Source of the DNA: Paralithodes platypus | Lineage: Eukaryota; Arthropoda; Malacostraca; Decapoda; Lithodidae | Direction: 5' to 3' | Assembly (NCBI GenBank): GCA_032716605.1 | Contig: CM064517.1 | Span: forward strand, 25,161,078 to 25,225,077 | Length of the DNA stretch: 64,000 nucleotides | Shown here: piece after piece, positions 1 through 9,693 of the stretch | Numbering within the stretch: position 1 is the stretch's first letter | Layout: every line of letters begins with the position of its first letter | Notes under the pieces: model-generated | Told to the model about the DNA's origin: nothing | The model's input: the letters and a program-made list of their open reading frames with translations, nothing else | Databases searched by the model: none | Made by a program: the position numbers and the translations under genes

Positions 1-99
1 TTAAGTCTGTTTGTAGTGCACCAGCCATGTAGTGTGTTGAGATAGGGTTGAAGGAGATCTGTTTGCTCTTTTTGGGTCATGGTGTGTGCATGTGAGTGT

Positions 100-1764
100 T
101 TAGTCATCTGCATAGGAGGCTAAGTTTATTTGGGGCGTATTGGGTGTAGTTATATCGTGCATGTACAGATTGAAGAGTGCGGGCGATAGGACGGATCCTT
201 GTGGGACTCCGTTTGGAAAGTTTCTGATTTTAGATGACTGACCGGCAAAAGATACGTGTGCACATCTGCCTGCTAGGAAGTTGGCCAGCCACCGTTTTGT
301 GTTGTTGTGCATGTTTGTGTTGTAGATTTTGTTTGTTAGGTTGTGGCGGGGGATGGCATCGAAGGCTTTACTAATGTCGAGTGTGGCTAATAGTGATCTG
401 TGTGGTGGTCTAGCTGAATTGATGCCGTCGAAAGCTCTTTGTGTAAGGTCTGTGAGAAGAGTGTTTGTGGAGTGCAGTGGCCTAAAGCCATGTTGTGTTG
501 GAGCTAGGGGTAGGTCAGGTGTAATTAGTTGTAATACTAGGCGTTCCATGACTTTGGAGGGGGAGCAAAGGAGTGTGATGGGGCGGTGCGAGGAGGGTAG
601 CGTGGGGTCTTTGTTGGGTTTGGGGAATGTGATGATGATACCATGCTTCCAAATGTCTGGTATTGTGTTGTGTGAATAGCTGTAGTTTGATATGTTAGTG
701 AGTGTTTGTATGCCTTGTGGTCCCAGGTGTCTGAGGTGTATGTTGCTTATGTTGTCTAGGCCACAGGCGGGTGAGTGCTTGAGATTGTTGATGATATGCT
801 TTGTCTGGTGATTGGTGAAGGGTGTATAGTCAGGGTCTGTGGGGAATTGTCTCTTACGTCGGATGACACGTCGGTCGTCTTTGTGAGGTTTTAGGTGGCT
901 GACATGTGAAAAGTGATTGATGAGAGTGTTTGCTTGTTGTTTACATGAAGGAGTAGAGTCTGTTGTTGTGATTGCAGCATGTGATTGTTTTGTGTTGCTG
1001 TTGGAAAGTGTGATGCTGTTTAGTGTTTTGTATAGTTTTTTGGGGTTTGTTTTGTGATCAAGTGTTTGTAGGAAGTTATTCCAATTTAGTTTTTGTTGTT
1101 CTTGTATTTTGTTGTTAGTTTGGGTGTTGAGTGCTTGAATTTGTTGTGTGATGTCTTGTGTGTGGGGTGCTGGGGAGTGTTTCAGTATGTCGCATTGTCT
1201 GATGAGGTTTTGAATTTCTGGTGTGAAGTTGGGGTTGTGTCTTTTTCTGTTACCTCTTGGAATGTGTTTCTTGTCAGCGTTTTGGATAGTTTTATTGAGT
1301 ATGTGTACAGCATTGTTGATGTTAGTGATGGGTGTACTGTTTAGAGTTGTGAAGTGTTGTTCTGTCTCATTTGTGAATGCTTCCCAGTTAGCTCTTTTAT
1401 AATTGGTGTATGTGTGTTTGTGGCTAGCTGGGGTGAGTCTGGTTTTGGTGGTGATAATGATCGGGAGGTGGTCAGAGCCTAAGGTTTTGACCACCCTCCA
1501 GGATGTTGTGGGGGCGAGTTCTGGGGAGCAAAAGGTGATGTCTGGAGATGATGGGTTATAGAGGGCTTGGTGAGGAATATAGGTATGTTGATGGATGTCG
1601 TTAAGGATGATGAGGTTATCTGTTTGGTTTTGAAGTACCAGCCCTCTGTCTGTGTCGGGGTTGTCGACAAACCAGGCCGACGTCTTGGCGTTGAAGTCCA
1701 CCCAGGATGATGTGTGGGGTGTGTGGGGTGTTTGTGATGTGTTGTAAGTGTGGTCTGTATTCAT
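100..1764 (-). pseudogene. Reverse transcriptase with C-terminal half of endonuclease, disrupted
   Basis: A 554-codon open frame on the minus strand that copies element RNA into DNA in the family. Residues near 97 read SDHLPI, the last AP-endonuclease motif. RT motifs follow: GLDNI near 337, LDISKAFD near 462-469 with the first catalytic Asp, GVPQGSVLSP near 519-528, and SYADD at 550-554 with the catalytic Asp pair. The frame then hits TAA at 100-102, and the remaining RT sequence resumes in another frame towards the window edge. The ATG at 1764 is not a real start: the endonuclease continues upstream in another frame across a one-base insertion near 1697-1703, where GGTGAC has become GGTGGAC and the GDFNA box is split. 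Strong LINE-type RT match; activity is excluded by the stop and frameshifts. Confidence 0.9.
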
Positions 1765-2134
1765 TTGGTACTGTAGGGGATGTTTGGGGAGGGATGTATG
1801 TGTTTATGATGGTTATGTTGGAGTTGTTGCCAGTGCGTATTTTAATTGACTGTATTTCTGTTGTGTTATCATTTGGGGGGAGGAGTGATTTGGTTTGTAC
1901 ACTGGTTACTATGTATGATATTTCTTTGTGTACCAGGGTGATGAGTCCACCGCCCCCGCCGACAGCCCGGTCTTGTCTGATGGTGGTGAAATTATGAAAT
2001 GTGGGTGTTTTTTGTGTTGTGCGGAGTTTTGTTTCTTGTAAGATGGCAATGTGTATGTTGTGTTGTTTGATGAAGTGTGAGAGTTCGTGTTTCTTTGTGT
2101 TGATGCCATCTATGTTCAGTTGAAGAATGTTAAT
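1616..2134 (-). pseudogene. N-terminal part of AP endonuclease of the same element
   Basis: In the frame upstream of the 1764 frame, the minus strand reads an APE domain starting with LQLNIDGIN near 2125 (metal-binding Asn), then ILQETK near 2040 (catalytic Glu). The domain then runs to ILGG near 1700, where one extra base splits the GDFNA box; the frame stops at 1616-1618. In LINEs this domain nicks the chromosomal target to prime reverse transcription. The frame joins without a stop to the zinc finger and 2A motif upstream: codon starts at 2110 and 2635 differ by 525 bases, a multiple of three. Confidence 0.8.
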
Positions 2135-2611
2135 GTTATGTGCACGATGTATGTTGGGTGCTGCTGCACGAGGATGGGGGGGGGGTGGGGAGGGGTGAGG
2201 GAGGGGCTGGGGTTGGGATGGGTGAGGTGGGGGTGGGGATTGGGGAGCAGGAGATGGGGGTTGGAAGGGATTAGGATGGGGTGTGGTGTGTTGAGTTGAG
2301 GATGTGGATGGTATGGGAAGGTTAGGTGGGTTAGGGAGGAGAGGTGGACGGGTTTTAGGGGGGGGAGTGGATGATATGGGAAGGTTAGGTGGGTTGGGGA
2401 GGAGAGGTGGACGGGTTTTAGGTGAGGGATTTGACTGGGAGAGGGAGGGGCATGAGGAACAGGTCCAGGTGTTTGTGTAGTGTTTCTTGGAGGCAAGTGT
2501 TGTGCAGGTGAAGTGGGTCCAGTTCCCGCATGAATTGCAGAGAACTGAACCCTTAGTATGGCGACTCGAAGTGATGGGTTTTGAGCAAGTTGGACATATG
2601 TATGTGAACGT
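2111..2611 (-). pseudogene. Zinc finger plus proline-rich linker of the LINE polyprotein
   Basis: Directly after the 2A-like NPGP the minus strand reads a Cys/His cluster of PHD type: ICPTCSKP, then LCNSCGNWTHFTC, then WTCSSCPS, giving four CxxC-like pairs with a His. PHD-like fingers follow 2A motifs in other 2A-bearing LINEs (established for CR1/L2-type elements). The finger is followed by about 90 codons rich in Pro, with a roughly 69-bp direct repeat (2300-2440) encoding KTRPPLLPNPPNLPI twice. The linker then runs in frame into the endonuclease. Its role in the element (RNA or protein binding) is not shown. Confidence 0.75.
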
Positions 2612-2650
2612 GGGTCCTGGGTTGCTCTCAATGTCTCCGGCTAGAAGAAG
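2612..2650 (-). other. 2A-like ribosome-skipping motif
   Basis: The minus strand encodes LLLAGDIESNPGP, matching the canonical 2A core D-(V/I)-E-x-N-P-G-P, including the hydrophobic leucines and Gly before the core. In known 2A peptides the ribosome fails to form the Gly-Pro bond and releases the upstream peptide; here the break would fall between codons at 2615-2617 and 2612-2614. It lies in frame with the downstream zinc finger and endonuclease and with about 75 open codons upstream. 2A-like motifs are known at the N-terminus of some APE-type LINEs, so presence is plausible, not unprecedented. Activity is inferred only. Confidence 0.85.
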
Positions 2651-2875
2651 TCTTCGAGAAATGACAGCCGGAGAGTCATTTCTCGGTGTAGGAAAAACTG
2701 TGTGATGTGTGTGTGTGGTGTGAGAGGTGTGGAAATTCCCGGCGCGACCGAAGCCGCTCCAAGGACCCGTGCCCCCAGGGAGGGGGCAGGGGATGGTTGT
2801 GACGGTTTGGCTCCCGAAACTGCTCCCCGCGGCCGATTTTTTCTTCGAATTCTTTTCTATTCTTTGTATTATCCT
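2651..2875 (-). other. Open leader frame upstream of the 2A-like motif
   Basis: About 75 codons are open in the same frame as the 2A motif, bounded upstream by TGA at 2876-2878, with no ATG. The reading includes GGTGPWSGFGRAGNF, then a His/Thr-rich stretch, and ends in ISRRLLLAG. Part of this stretch (2740-2825) resembles sequence at about 29400-29580, so it belongs to a dispersed repeat, perhaps the 5' region of this LINE family. Start codon and upstream boundary are not identifiable. Confidence 0.45.
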
Positions 2876-2926
2876 TCAACACAAATCCACAATTGCTTTA
2901 CAATATGTTCATTTATGTTGTCCCCT

Positions 2927-3160
<234 letters not shown>

Positions 3161-3189
3161 GCACGCAACACACTGGTCTCTAATTATTG

Positions 3190-3255
3190 CCCCCCCCCCC
3201 CCCTCCCTCTTTCTCCTGCTCTCTCTCTCTCTCTCTTACCCCCCCCCCCCCCTCT
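3190..3255 (+). repeat. Poly-C / CT / poly-C tract
   Basis: About 14 C, a mixed pyrimidine stretch with (CT)n, then about 14 C. With the preceding block it forms a strand-asymmetric polypyrimidine region of over 300 bases. Confidence 0.95.
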
Positions 3256-3654
3256 ACCAGATTAGCATGGAGTTTGGTATATGCCATGCAGGAGAAGTCT
3301 GAATCATCATTAATAGCAAGGGACTGTAGTTCTCGAAAAGGGGCTCCAGTCCTGATGTTATTCTTGACTTAGTGTGCTGGCTTAGTAATCCTGAGTTCTG
3401 GAAATGGATGACTGCTATACACTCGGATGCCATAGTCGCTAGCCCACTCATATACAGTATATTCGTGGACTTCACCTATATCAATATATCAAATTATGGA
3501 AGTATACTGTATCTCTGGAAACGAAATTTTGATTATAATTTTCTAAATCATCTACAAAATAATATTGATTATTAATTAAAAAGGAAGTTATCTCCAAGAA
3601 TCCATTCAGTTGTTTATAATAGCATAAAGACAAACACAGGGAGGAAGTCCACAC
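3256..3654. other. Unassigned AT-rich spacer
   Basis: Short open frames only, no splice-consistent coding signal and no repeat match that I can find elsewhere in the window. Confidence 0.5.
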
Positions 3655-3835
3655 ATTAACTTGCTCATGTAGTACCGGTATTGTACACCCTATGTGGTGG
3701 ATTGTGTTCTTTTATTTCATACATTTTATTTTAGTAAGCGTTGTTTCCACATAGCGATTTTGATAAGTTATTTTGCCTTTACATTGTCTTTGTCCAAGTT
3801 TTTGTTTGTTTAGTTTGCAAGTTTTACATTTTAAT
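3655..3835 (+). repeat. Dispersed repeat family A, copy 1
   Basis: Shares TTGCTCATGTAGTA, ACACCCTATGTGGTGGATTG and the terminal GTTTGCAAGTTTTACATTTT with copies at 36391, 38442, 45359 and 58258. Lacks about 75 bp of the 5' end present in the longest copies. Confidence 0.85.
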
Positions 3836-3857
3836 TCCTAGAGACTATGGCATCCGA

Positions 3858-3985
3858 GAGTACAGTCGGCCAAATAAGTGATGACACGGCACCAAATATT
3901 ATGTCGATCAATAATTCTTATCAGCACTATCTAAGCCCTAATTCATCGTTTTGAGTGAGATATACAAAAATGTTCCTATCTTTAC
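3858..3985 (+). mobile_element. Tigger-like MITE, left end only
   Basis: Starts TACAGTCGGCCAAATAAGTG and continues like the complete copy at 40380-40599 (cf. AATAAGTGATG, GCACCAA, TATCAG). Similarity fades after the GAGATATACAAA segment, so the right half is missing. Confidence 0.6.
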
Positions 3986-4181
3986 ATACGTAATTCTTGG
4001 GTTTAATCTATTTTGTTTTATATTATATTTAAGTTTTGTGTAATTCCTGGTTTTAATTTATTTTGTAAGTGTGTTATATTCTGTTAAGGGTTATTTAATT
4101 TCCGGTTTTAATTTATTCCCTTAATTGTTTTATATTATTTATAAGTTTTAATTTGGTATACATTTTGTTTTGACCCCCCAG

Positions 4182-4855
4182 CAGCGATACCTCCTGCTGC
4201 TCCAGTGATGATGACCTGCTGCCTGCTGATGATGATGATGGCTCCCCCCTGCTAGTGTCTTCTGAAGGGGTGGCTGCTGACCCCCCCTCCCCCGCCCTGC
4301 TTCTGCTGCCCCCCTCCCCTCCCACCTCCACCTCCCCCTCCCCTAACCCCTCCCCTAACCCTCTGTTGCTGTTGGGTACTCGTGGATCCTCCCCTCGCCC
4401 CACCTCCCTCCACTGCTCCCCCCCCTTCCCTCCACAGACCCCTCCCCCTTCTCCGCCACAACCCCCTCCCCCTTCCTGCTGTCTCTCTCCCTTCCCTCCA
4501 CAGACCCCTTACCCTTCCTGCTGACTCCCCCCCTCTCCTTCACAACCCCCTCCCCCACTCTGCTGACTCCCCCTTCCTCCCCATCTCCTCCTCTCGCCCC
4601 CTCCCTCGCCTCCCTCCCCCTCTCTTTGACCTCCTCCCCTTCCCCCCTCCCTCCCTTCGACAACCCCTCCTCCTGCTTGCTGACTCCCCCACCCCTCCCC
4701 TCCTCCCCCTCTCCCTCTCCTCTCCTTCTCCCCACCCCTCCCCTCCTCCCCCTCTCCTTCTCCCCCACCCCACCCCCTCCCGAGTTCTCTCCTCCCCCTT
4801 ACCCTCCGTCCACCTCCCACTACACTCGCACCATTTCTACAGCATCACCCCCCAG
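4182..4855 (+). CDS. Possible upstream exon of the host gene, pyrimidine-rich
   Basis: A polypyrimidine tract ending CCCCCCAG precedes 4182 (CAGCAG, a tandem acceptor), and CAG|GTACAC at 4855/4856 is a good donor. From 4183 one frame reads SDTSCCSSDDDLLPADDDDG, an acidic composition that does not look random, and stays open to 4524. The frame that would join the next exon in phase (codon ending at 4855, TPQ) is open only from 4256, after a TAG at 4253-4255. So either a one-base length error or polymorphism sits in the C-runs, or the real exon starts later, for example after the CTCCACAG acceptor-like sites near 4437 or 4502. The encoded stretch is extremely Pro/Ser/Leu-rich. Supported as part of the gene by position and splice signals only. 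Confidence 0.4.
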
Positions 4856-4856
4856 G

Positions 4857-5010
4857 TACACACAAACACACTCACACACAACACGTGTACACAACACGTG
4901 CACATACTATCATAAACACACACACACACACAGACACACACACACACAAACACGTGCACATACTATCATAAACACACACACACACACACAACACGTTCAC
5001 ATACTATCAT

Positions 5011-5046
<36 letters not shown>

Positions 5047-5172
5047 ACATACTATCATAAACACACACACACACACAACACGTGCACATACTATCATAAA
5101 CACACACACACAGACACACACACACACACACGTGCACATACTATCATAAACACACACACACACACACACACC
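4857..5172 (+). repeat. (CA)n array with an embedded higher-order unit
   Basis: CA runs are punctuated at least six times by the same block, CACGTGCACATACTATCATA or CACGTTCACATACTATCATA. The result is a minisatellite with units of variable length (about 37-75 bp) built on a dinucleotide background. It lies inside the proposed first intron of the host gene. Confidence 0.9.
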
Positions 5173-5259
5173 TCGCAGGCTCACACTAATACGCCCCTCA
5201 AAAAATATATTAATAAAATTTAAATATAAACCACACACACAATCATGTATTTTCAGACT

Positions 5260-5267
5260 CACACACA

Positions 5268-5326
<59 letters not shown>
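5260..5326 (+). repeat. (AC)n microsatellite
   Basis: Uninterrupted AC dinucleotides after a short ACAT interruption, ending in GCGCGTGCATG. Confidence 0.95.
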
Positions 5327-5328
<2 letters not shown>

Positions 5329-5814
5329 GCGTGCATGATACCTTGCATGACAGCACTCAGTGTTGCATGTATCCAGTATTATGTTGTTGTCATTGTTGCT
5401 GATGTTATTGTTGATATATAACGGGTTGATTGCACGTGTATGCATATTATCACCTTTATCTTAACACTTAACAAACTATTTACATTATTTATTATTTTAC
5501 GTACCGGTATATGCCGTATATGTTAATTAAATTGTAAGTTGCAATCAAGTAATGTAAATTCAATCAAGGAAAACACAACTATACTGTAGATCTATTAGGA
5601 CTATATTAATTAAAGTTATTATAATGAAGGCTATTGAAGAAACTAGTTTTTTTCCCATTATTATCATTATTGTTACTTATTTTGTTTCTATTTCTCTATC
5701 TCGCTTTATCACATTTCCTTAAACCCCTATTTCTCTACATTTATCTCTAGTATTATCACGTTTCCTTATTCACTCACTTTCTCCGTCGCATATGCAGTTA
5801 GGCTCGCTCCATTT

Positions 5815-5815
<1 letters not shown>
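5327..5815. other. Unassigned AT-rich sequence, intronic if the gene model holds
   Basis: No coding signal; contains TACCGGTATATG and several TTAATTAA-like stretches. Nothing else recognised. Confidence 0.45.

Positions 5816-5885
<70 letters not shown>
5816..5885 (+). repeat. (CT)n microsatellite
   Basis: About 35 CT units followed by TTTCTTGC. Confidence 0.97.
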
Positions 5886-5890
<5 letters not shown>

Positions 5891-5997
5891 GCTTTACTCA
5901 GATGTCTTATTGTCAACCTCTATCACTATCACTCTCTTCGTATCTATCATTTATTTTATCTATATTGTCTATAATTTTTGTTATATACTGTATTTAC

Positions 5998-6170
5998 GTA
6001 TATCTATCTATCTTTCAGTCTATCTGTCTATCTATCTAGCTATCAGTCCATCTATTTATCTGTGTCTGTCTATCTATCTACTAATCAATCAATTTATTTA
6101 TATGGTTTATCTATCTGTCTATCTATCTATCTATCTATCTACCTACCTACCTACCTATCTATCTCTCATT
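5998..6170 (+). repeat. (TATC)n imperfect tetranucleotide repeat
   Basis: TATC units with CTGT, CAGT and ACCTACC variants. The open frames over it (Ile-Tyr-Leu-Ser) are repeat artefacts. Confidence 0.95.
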
Positions 6171-6295
6171 AATATTATCCCCCACGTCTCTATCTCCCCC
6201 TCCCCCCTCCTCCTCCTACCTATCTAATGTATCTCTCATTAATATAAACCCCACGTCTCTATCTCACCCTCCCCTCCCTCCTCCACCCCCCCCAG

Positions 6296-6444
6296 GCTGA
6301 AGACGAGGTGGAGCTGACACACAATGAGGAGAACAGGAGGAACGAGAGAAGGGAGGAGGAAGGGCAAGGGGAAGGGGAGGAAGAAGAAGAGGGAGAAGGG
6401 GAGCATGGACACCTTACTTCACCACGACGTGCCTCATCTTATAG
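6296..6444 (+). CDS. Host-gene internal exon, acidic (exon 2a)
   Basis: A long pyrimidine tract ending CCCCCCCCAG precedes 6296 and TATAG|GTAAAA marks the donor after 6444. Read from its first base the 149-bp exon is fully open: AEDEVELTHNEENRRNERRE, then an EEEGQGEGEEEEEGEGE stretch, then HGHLTSPRRASSY, leaving two bases (AG) that pair with the G at 7659 to make Arg. The product is a highly charged, probably disordered Glu/Arg/Gly segment. Its 3' two-thirds, the donor and some intron sequence are duplicated at 6661-6758. Family not recognised; evidence is splice signals plus phase agreement with the next two exons. Confidence 0.65.
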
Positions 6445-6503
6445 GTAAAAGAAGAACAACTAATAATACCTAATTACATGTTTTCGCCAGCATTACTTTT
6501 CCA

Positions 6504-6506
<3 letters not shown>

Positions 6507-6576
<70 letters not shown>
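6507..6576 (+). repeat. (TA)n microsatellite
   Basis: About 34 TA units between the two copies of the duplicated exon. Confidence 0.97.
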
Positions 6577-6579
<3 letters not shown>

Positions 6580-6660
6580 TATATAATATATAATGCGTGT
6601 GTACTTTTGTGTGTATGCCTGTGTGTGTGTGGTTTCTTTATATGTCTGTTTGTGTATGAG

Positions 6661-6758
6661 AACAGGAGGCACGAGAGAAGGGAGGAGGAGGAGGAAAAAG
6701 AAGAGAGGGATGAGGAGGAGGGCCACTTGTGTTCACTAAGACGTGACTTTTCTTATTG
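6661..6758 (+). CDS. Duplicated copy of the acidic exon (exon 2b), alternative or relic
   Basis: Begins AACAGGAGGCACGAGAGAAG, like AACAGGAGGAACGAGAGAAG inside 6296-6444. It reads NRRHERREEEEEKEERDEEE then GHLCSLRRDFSY in the same phase, ending with two bases (TG) before GTAGAA. Joined to 7659 it would give Trp and stay open, so it could replace exon 2a. The acceptor is weak (TTTGTGTATGAG). Downstream intron sequence is also shared (CATG..TTTTCGCCAGC in both), showing that a genomic segment was duplicated, not a retrocopy. Preserved frame through divergence suggests either recent origin or use; use is unproven. Confidence 0.5.
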
Positions 6759-7113
6759 GTAGAAAACAGATTGATCATGTGTTTTCGCCAGCTTTTTGTG
6801 TTTACTGTGTGTGTGTGTGTGTGGTTGTAAACAAATAATGTATAAGCTATTTGCACAATGTAGGTCAAGGATTTCTTAAAATCCTTGAAAAAAACTAATA
6901 GAAATATGAAAATGTACAACACTATCTGCGCCATGCTAGGATTGTGCAACCCTGCGAATGATTGAGGAATGAGTGAGGAATGAGTGAGCAGTTTTCGTTC
7001 AATATGTGACATGACATGTGTGTTTTTAGGTCGTATGTGCAGCCGGCAATAAGTCCAGCTGGTTCAGAGCTACTTATAAAATTTCATGCTATTGAAGTCA
7101 CATAGGCCTACAG

Positions 7114-7121
<8 letters not shown>

Positions 7122-7180
<59 letters not shown>
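7122..7180 (+). repeat. (TA)n microsatellite
   Basis: About 29 TA units followed by CAGTATATAC. Confidence 0.96.
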
Positions 7181-7185
<5 letters not shown>

Positions 7186-7204
7186 TATATACATATTAAT
7201 TGGC

Positions 7205-7492
7205 CTTGGGAGCCGGTGTATATGAAGGGTCATGCCTGGATGTGAGGTGGGCGGGCATTGTGGTGTGCTCCGCTGCGTGCCTGCCTGCTGAGACCGGAAC
7301 CTCTACGGGAGGTCTTGGGCCGGGGAATGCTGGAGACCCTTAGGGATCCTTGGTCTCTGGGTCTTCTCCTGGGCGACCTAGATGTGTGTGAATTTGTATT
7401 TTGTGTTTTATGTTGTGTTGTGTTGTCCCTGTTCGGGCTCTGTCTCGAGTCAACCACCCACAGCTATGGGGTATGTGCCTGAGTATATACTG
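7205..7492 (+). repeat. Dispersed repeat family D (long copy), intronic
   Basis: Ends in GGGCTCTGTCTCGAGTC and AGCTATGGGGTATGTGCC, a signature repeated at 30318, 34700 and 41218 (reverse) and at 57540 and 57692 (forward). The 5' two-thirds is GC-richer than its surroundings. Probably the 3' part of a retroposed element; class unresolved. Confidence 0.6.
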
Positions 7493-7580
7493 TACAGTGT
7501 ACATAGGCTACATACATACATTATTATTATTTTTATTTTTGTATATATTATTATTGTTATTATTATTTATATTATTATTA

Positions 7581-7581
7581 T

Positions 7582-7626
<45 letters not shown>
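7581..7626 (+). repeat. (TAG)n microsatellite
   Basis: About 15 TAG/AGT units, 30 bp upstream of the splice acceptor of the 7659 exon. Confidence 0.96.
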
Positions 7627-7658
7627 GCCTATTAGTATTACATTTATTGGTCTTCCAG

Positions 7659-7828
7659 GATTGTGAGGGAGCTTCGAGTAGGAGGAGAGGATCACCATCA
7701 ACAGAGGTGGTGGAGGAGTGGTGGTGGTGGGGGGCGTGGTGGTGCGGGGCGCGGCTCCCTACCCTCCCTCACTGAGCCAGACTCACCCCCCACGCACTCC
7801 TTGGACCTGGAGTGGGAGCCGGAAGCAG
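7659..7828 (+). CDS. Host-gene internal exon 3
   Basis: Acceptor TTGGTCTTCCAG precedes 7659 and donor GAAGCAG|GTCAGG follows 7828. The first base completes the Arg codon begun by exon 2a (or Trp from 2b); the next 56 codons are open and read IVRELRVGGEDHHQQRWWRS, a GGGGGRGGAGRGS Gly/Arg run, then LPSLTEPDSPPTHSLDLEWE. One G remains and joins CT at 8527 to give Ala. The other two frames contain early stops, so the phase is constrained by both neighbours. The product is low-complexity with an acidic Ser/Thr/Pro end and no recognised domain. Confidence 0.65.
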
Positions 7829-7858
7829 GTCAGGCTATTTTGGTTACATTATTATGTA

Positions 7859-8080
<222 letters not shown>

Positions 8081-8322
8081 ACTGTATATCGACGTGATAA
8101 ATGAATGTTAAACTTTTCCTATTTATATTAAGGAAAAGGGAAATCCTACTTGGATAATGTATTTCAATTAATGCACAAGTCACAGTATCCATATTCCAGA
8201 ATACCATACAGTTTTTTTTTTACAAGATTCCCCGCGCAACTCTGGTTATAGACATTTTCATTTTAATTCTCGCCCAGCCAAACACGAGAGTCATTAATAT
8301 CAAGTATATCTCACAAATACAT

Positions 8323-8399
8323 GTGAGCTAATAAATGTTTAAATACTCGCAGCCGAGGTTCTATCCCGGCTGAGAGTATTTAAGCATTTATTAGCTCAC
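8323..8399. repeat. Inverted repeat (hairpin)
   Basis: GTGAGCTAATAAATG and CATTTATTAGCTCAC are exact reverse complements. The pairing continues inward through TTTAAATACTC/GAGTATTTAA and CAGCCG/CGGCTG to a short loop near 8358-8367. Confidence 0.9.
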
Positions 8400-8526
8400 A
8401 AATATAACCAACCACATAATTTACTGTAGCATTAAGTCCCATCAATAACCTTTGAGCATCCTTGAATCCTCAAACTCAAATATTGAAAACAAATATGAAT
8501 TAATATATACTGTACTTCATTTGCAG

Positions 8527-8993
8527 CTATGGGCGCAGTAAGCAGGGTACCAGCAGTGTCCGACTCAGAGGGAGGTGGCCCCGAGGAGGAGGTCAGATCA
8601 CAGACGGCAGAATCGCAGGGAAGCAGCTGGATCCCTCGCTCCTCCTCCTGCTCCACCCCCAACAGCCTTGAGTGGGACTTCCGGGCCTCCACGCTCAGTC
8701 TCCGGGGTGAGGAGGAGCCCACATGGAGACACACGGACATGGAGACGGAACAGCTGTTGTATGAGATTGAACAACTGGCAGCACGAGCACTAGCGGACAC
8801 CGGACACGGGCTACAGCAACAGCAACAACAACAAGCGGAGACGAAAGGACTGGTGGATACGGGTTACAGATTACAGCTGAGTGGAGACTGTGGGGAAACA
8901 AGAGGACTGCTAGATACGGGATACAGGCTACAGCAACAGCATAATACTAGTAGCGATGGCGCAACAGGTTATCAACAGAGTCCGCACAGATAG
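8527..8993 (+). CDS. Host-gene terminal exon, Gln-rich C-terminus
   Basis: Acceptor TTCATTTGCAG precedes 8527; CT completes the Ala codon from 7828 and the frame enters ATGGGCGCAGTA at 8529 and runs 154 codons to TAG at 8991-8993. The ATG therefore need not be the start of the protein. The sequence has a Ser-rich segment (SSWIPRSSSCSTPNSLEWDF), an acidic helical segment (METEQLLYEIEQLAARAL) likely to form a short coiled coil, and a C-terminal triplicated motif: ADTGHGLQ, VDTGYRLQ, LDTGYRLQ, separated by a poly-Gln run and ETKGL/ETRGL linkers. It ends YQQSPHR with no membrane segment. It has clearly protein-like composition in an otherwise AT-rich region, but I do not recognise the family. Confidence 0.75.
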
Positions 8994-9360
8994 TTGCTGG
9001 CTGGTGGTCATCCACAGTCGTGTTGTGGATGACGATAGTTTGATATATTGCAAGTTATATGAATTGTTGAATGGAGAACGTACAGTTGCCAGCATAACTT
9101 TCATTTACTCCCATACACAAATTTAGAATAATGTGCCTGTGTAATTACAATGGCTGTTATTAAATTATTGACAGGTTTTGTTCTTGTCAATCAATCAACA
9201 TTGGACCAGAAATAGCACTACTGTACTAAGTAGGGTTTTTTCCTCAAGCAAGCATAATGAATATAATGGGATGGACTGGAATATTTGCTGACAACTGTAC
9301 ATTATATCAATGATATAAAATCACTAATAGTCAAAAGAGACACGTCTTAGCAATAAACAC
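8994..9360 (+). other. Probable 3' UTR and polyadenylation region of the host gene
   Basis: After the TAG at 8993 there is no coding signal. ATTAAA occurs at 9159-9164 and AATAAA at 9352-9357; either could be the poly(A) signal. Confidence 0.45.
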
Positions 9361-9480
9361 TGTTAAGGTGAGGTTGTGATGTGATGATATTGTTTTGGCA
9401 GCTCTATTGTGGATGACACTATACTCTCATTATTTCACCTGGCGGAATATTGAATCCTTTAACAGCTGATGTCTCGATAC

Positions 9481-9693
9481 TTAACCCTTTCAAGATACGA
9501 GGACGCCTGTCTTCCTTTTATTCTGGCAATTAGTAGACGATTTGTTCATATTAGGAAGGAAATACTAGTCGGATAATTAATCGAGATATATTTTACCGCT
9601 TTGATTTCTTGAGGGCCTTCTTAAATTTACATAAATCACCTAGTGTTAGCCAGAATAATGTGAATATGCGTCCTCGAATGCTGAAAGGGTTAA
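9481..9693. mobile_element. piggyBac-like MITE 1 (TTAA-flanked)
   Basis: TTAA then CCCTTTCAAGATACGAGGAC at the left and GTCCTCGAATGCTGAAAGGG then TTAA at the right are imperfect inverted copies. Subterminal ATTCTGGC and GCCAGAAT are also inverted. TTAA target duplication and a CCC start are hallmarks of piggyBac-type ends. No transposase. Confidence 0.8.

Larger units (their letters stand above)
1..2879 (-). mobile_element. Non-LTR retrotransposon copy with 2A-like motif, zinc finger, AP endonuclease and RT (3' part outside window)
   Basis: Reading the minus strand from about 2875 downwards gives, in order, an unassigned leader, a 2A-like motif (2612-2650), a Cys/His zinc finger, a proline-rich linker with an internal repeat, an AP-endonuclease domain and a reverse transcriptase up to the YADD box at about 103. 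This layout is known in APE-type LINEs of the Jockey/CR1/I groups. The copy is dead: there is a one-base frameshift in the endonuclease near 1700, a TAA directly after YADD at 100-102, and another frame change near 61-80, after which the RT reading resumes towards the window edge. The thumb region and 3' end lie beyond base 1. No ATG occurs in the open frame between the TGA at 2876-2878 and the 2A motif, so the true 5' end is missing or the start is not visible. Clade is not settled from sequence alone. Confidence 0.85.

Noticed and set aside
4355..4820. Long minus-strand Gly/Glu/Arg-rich frames opposite the C-rich segment
   Set aside because: Antisense of the pyrimidine-rich region; composition explains the openness, and the plus strand has the splice signals.
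4966..5445. 159-codon minus-strand frame of Cys-Val repeats
   Set aside because: Translation of the (CA)n minisatellite.
8529..8993. ATG at 8529 as the start of a single-exon gene
   Set aside because: It lies two bases after a good splice acceptor and its phase fits the preceding exon, so it is better read as an internal Met.
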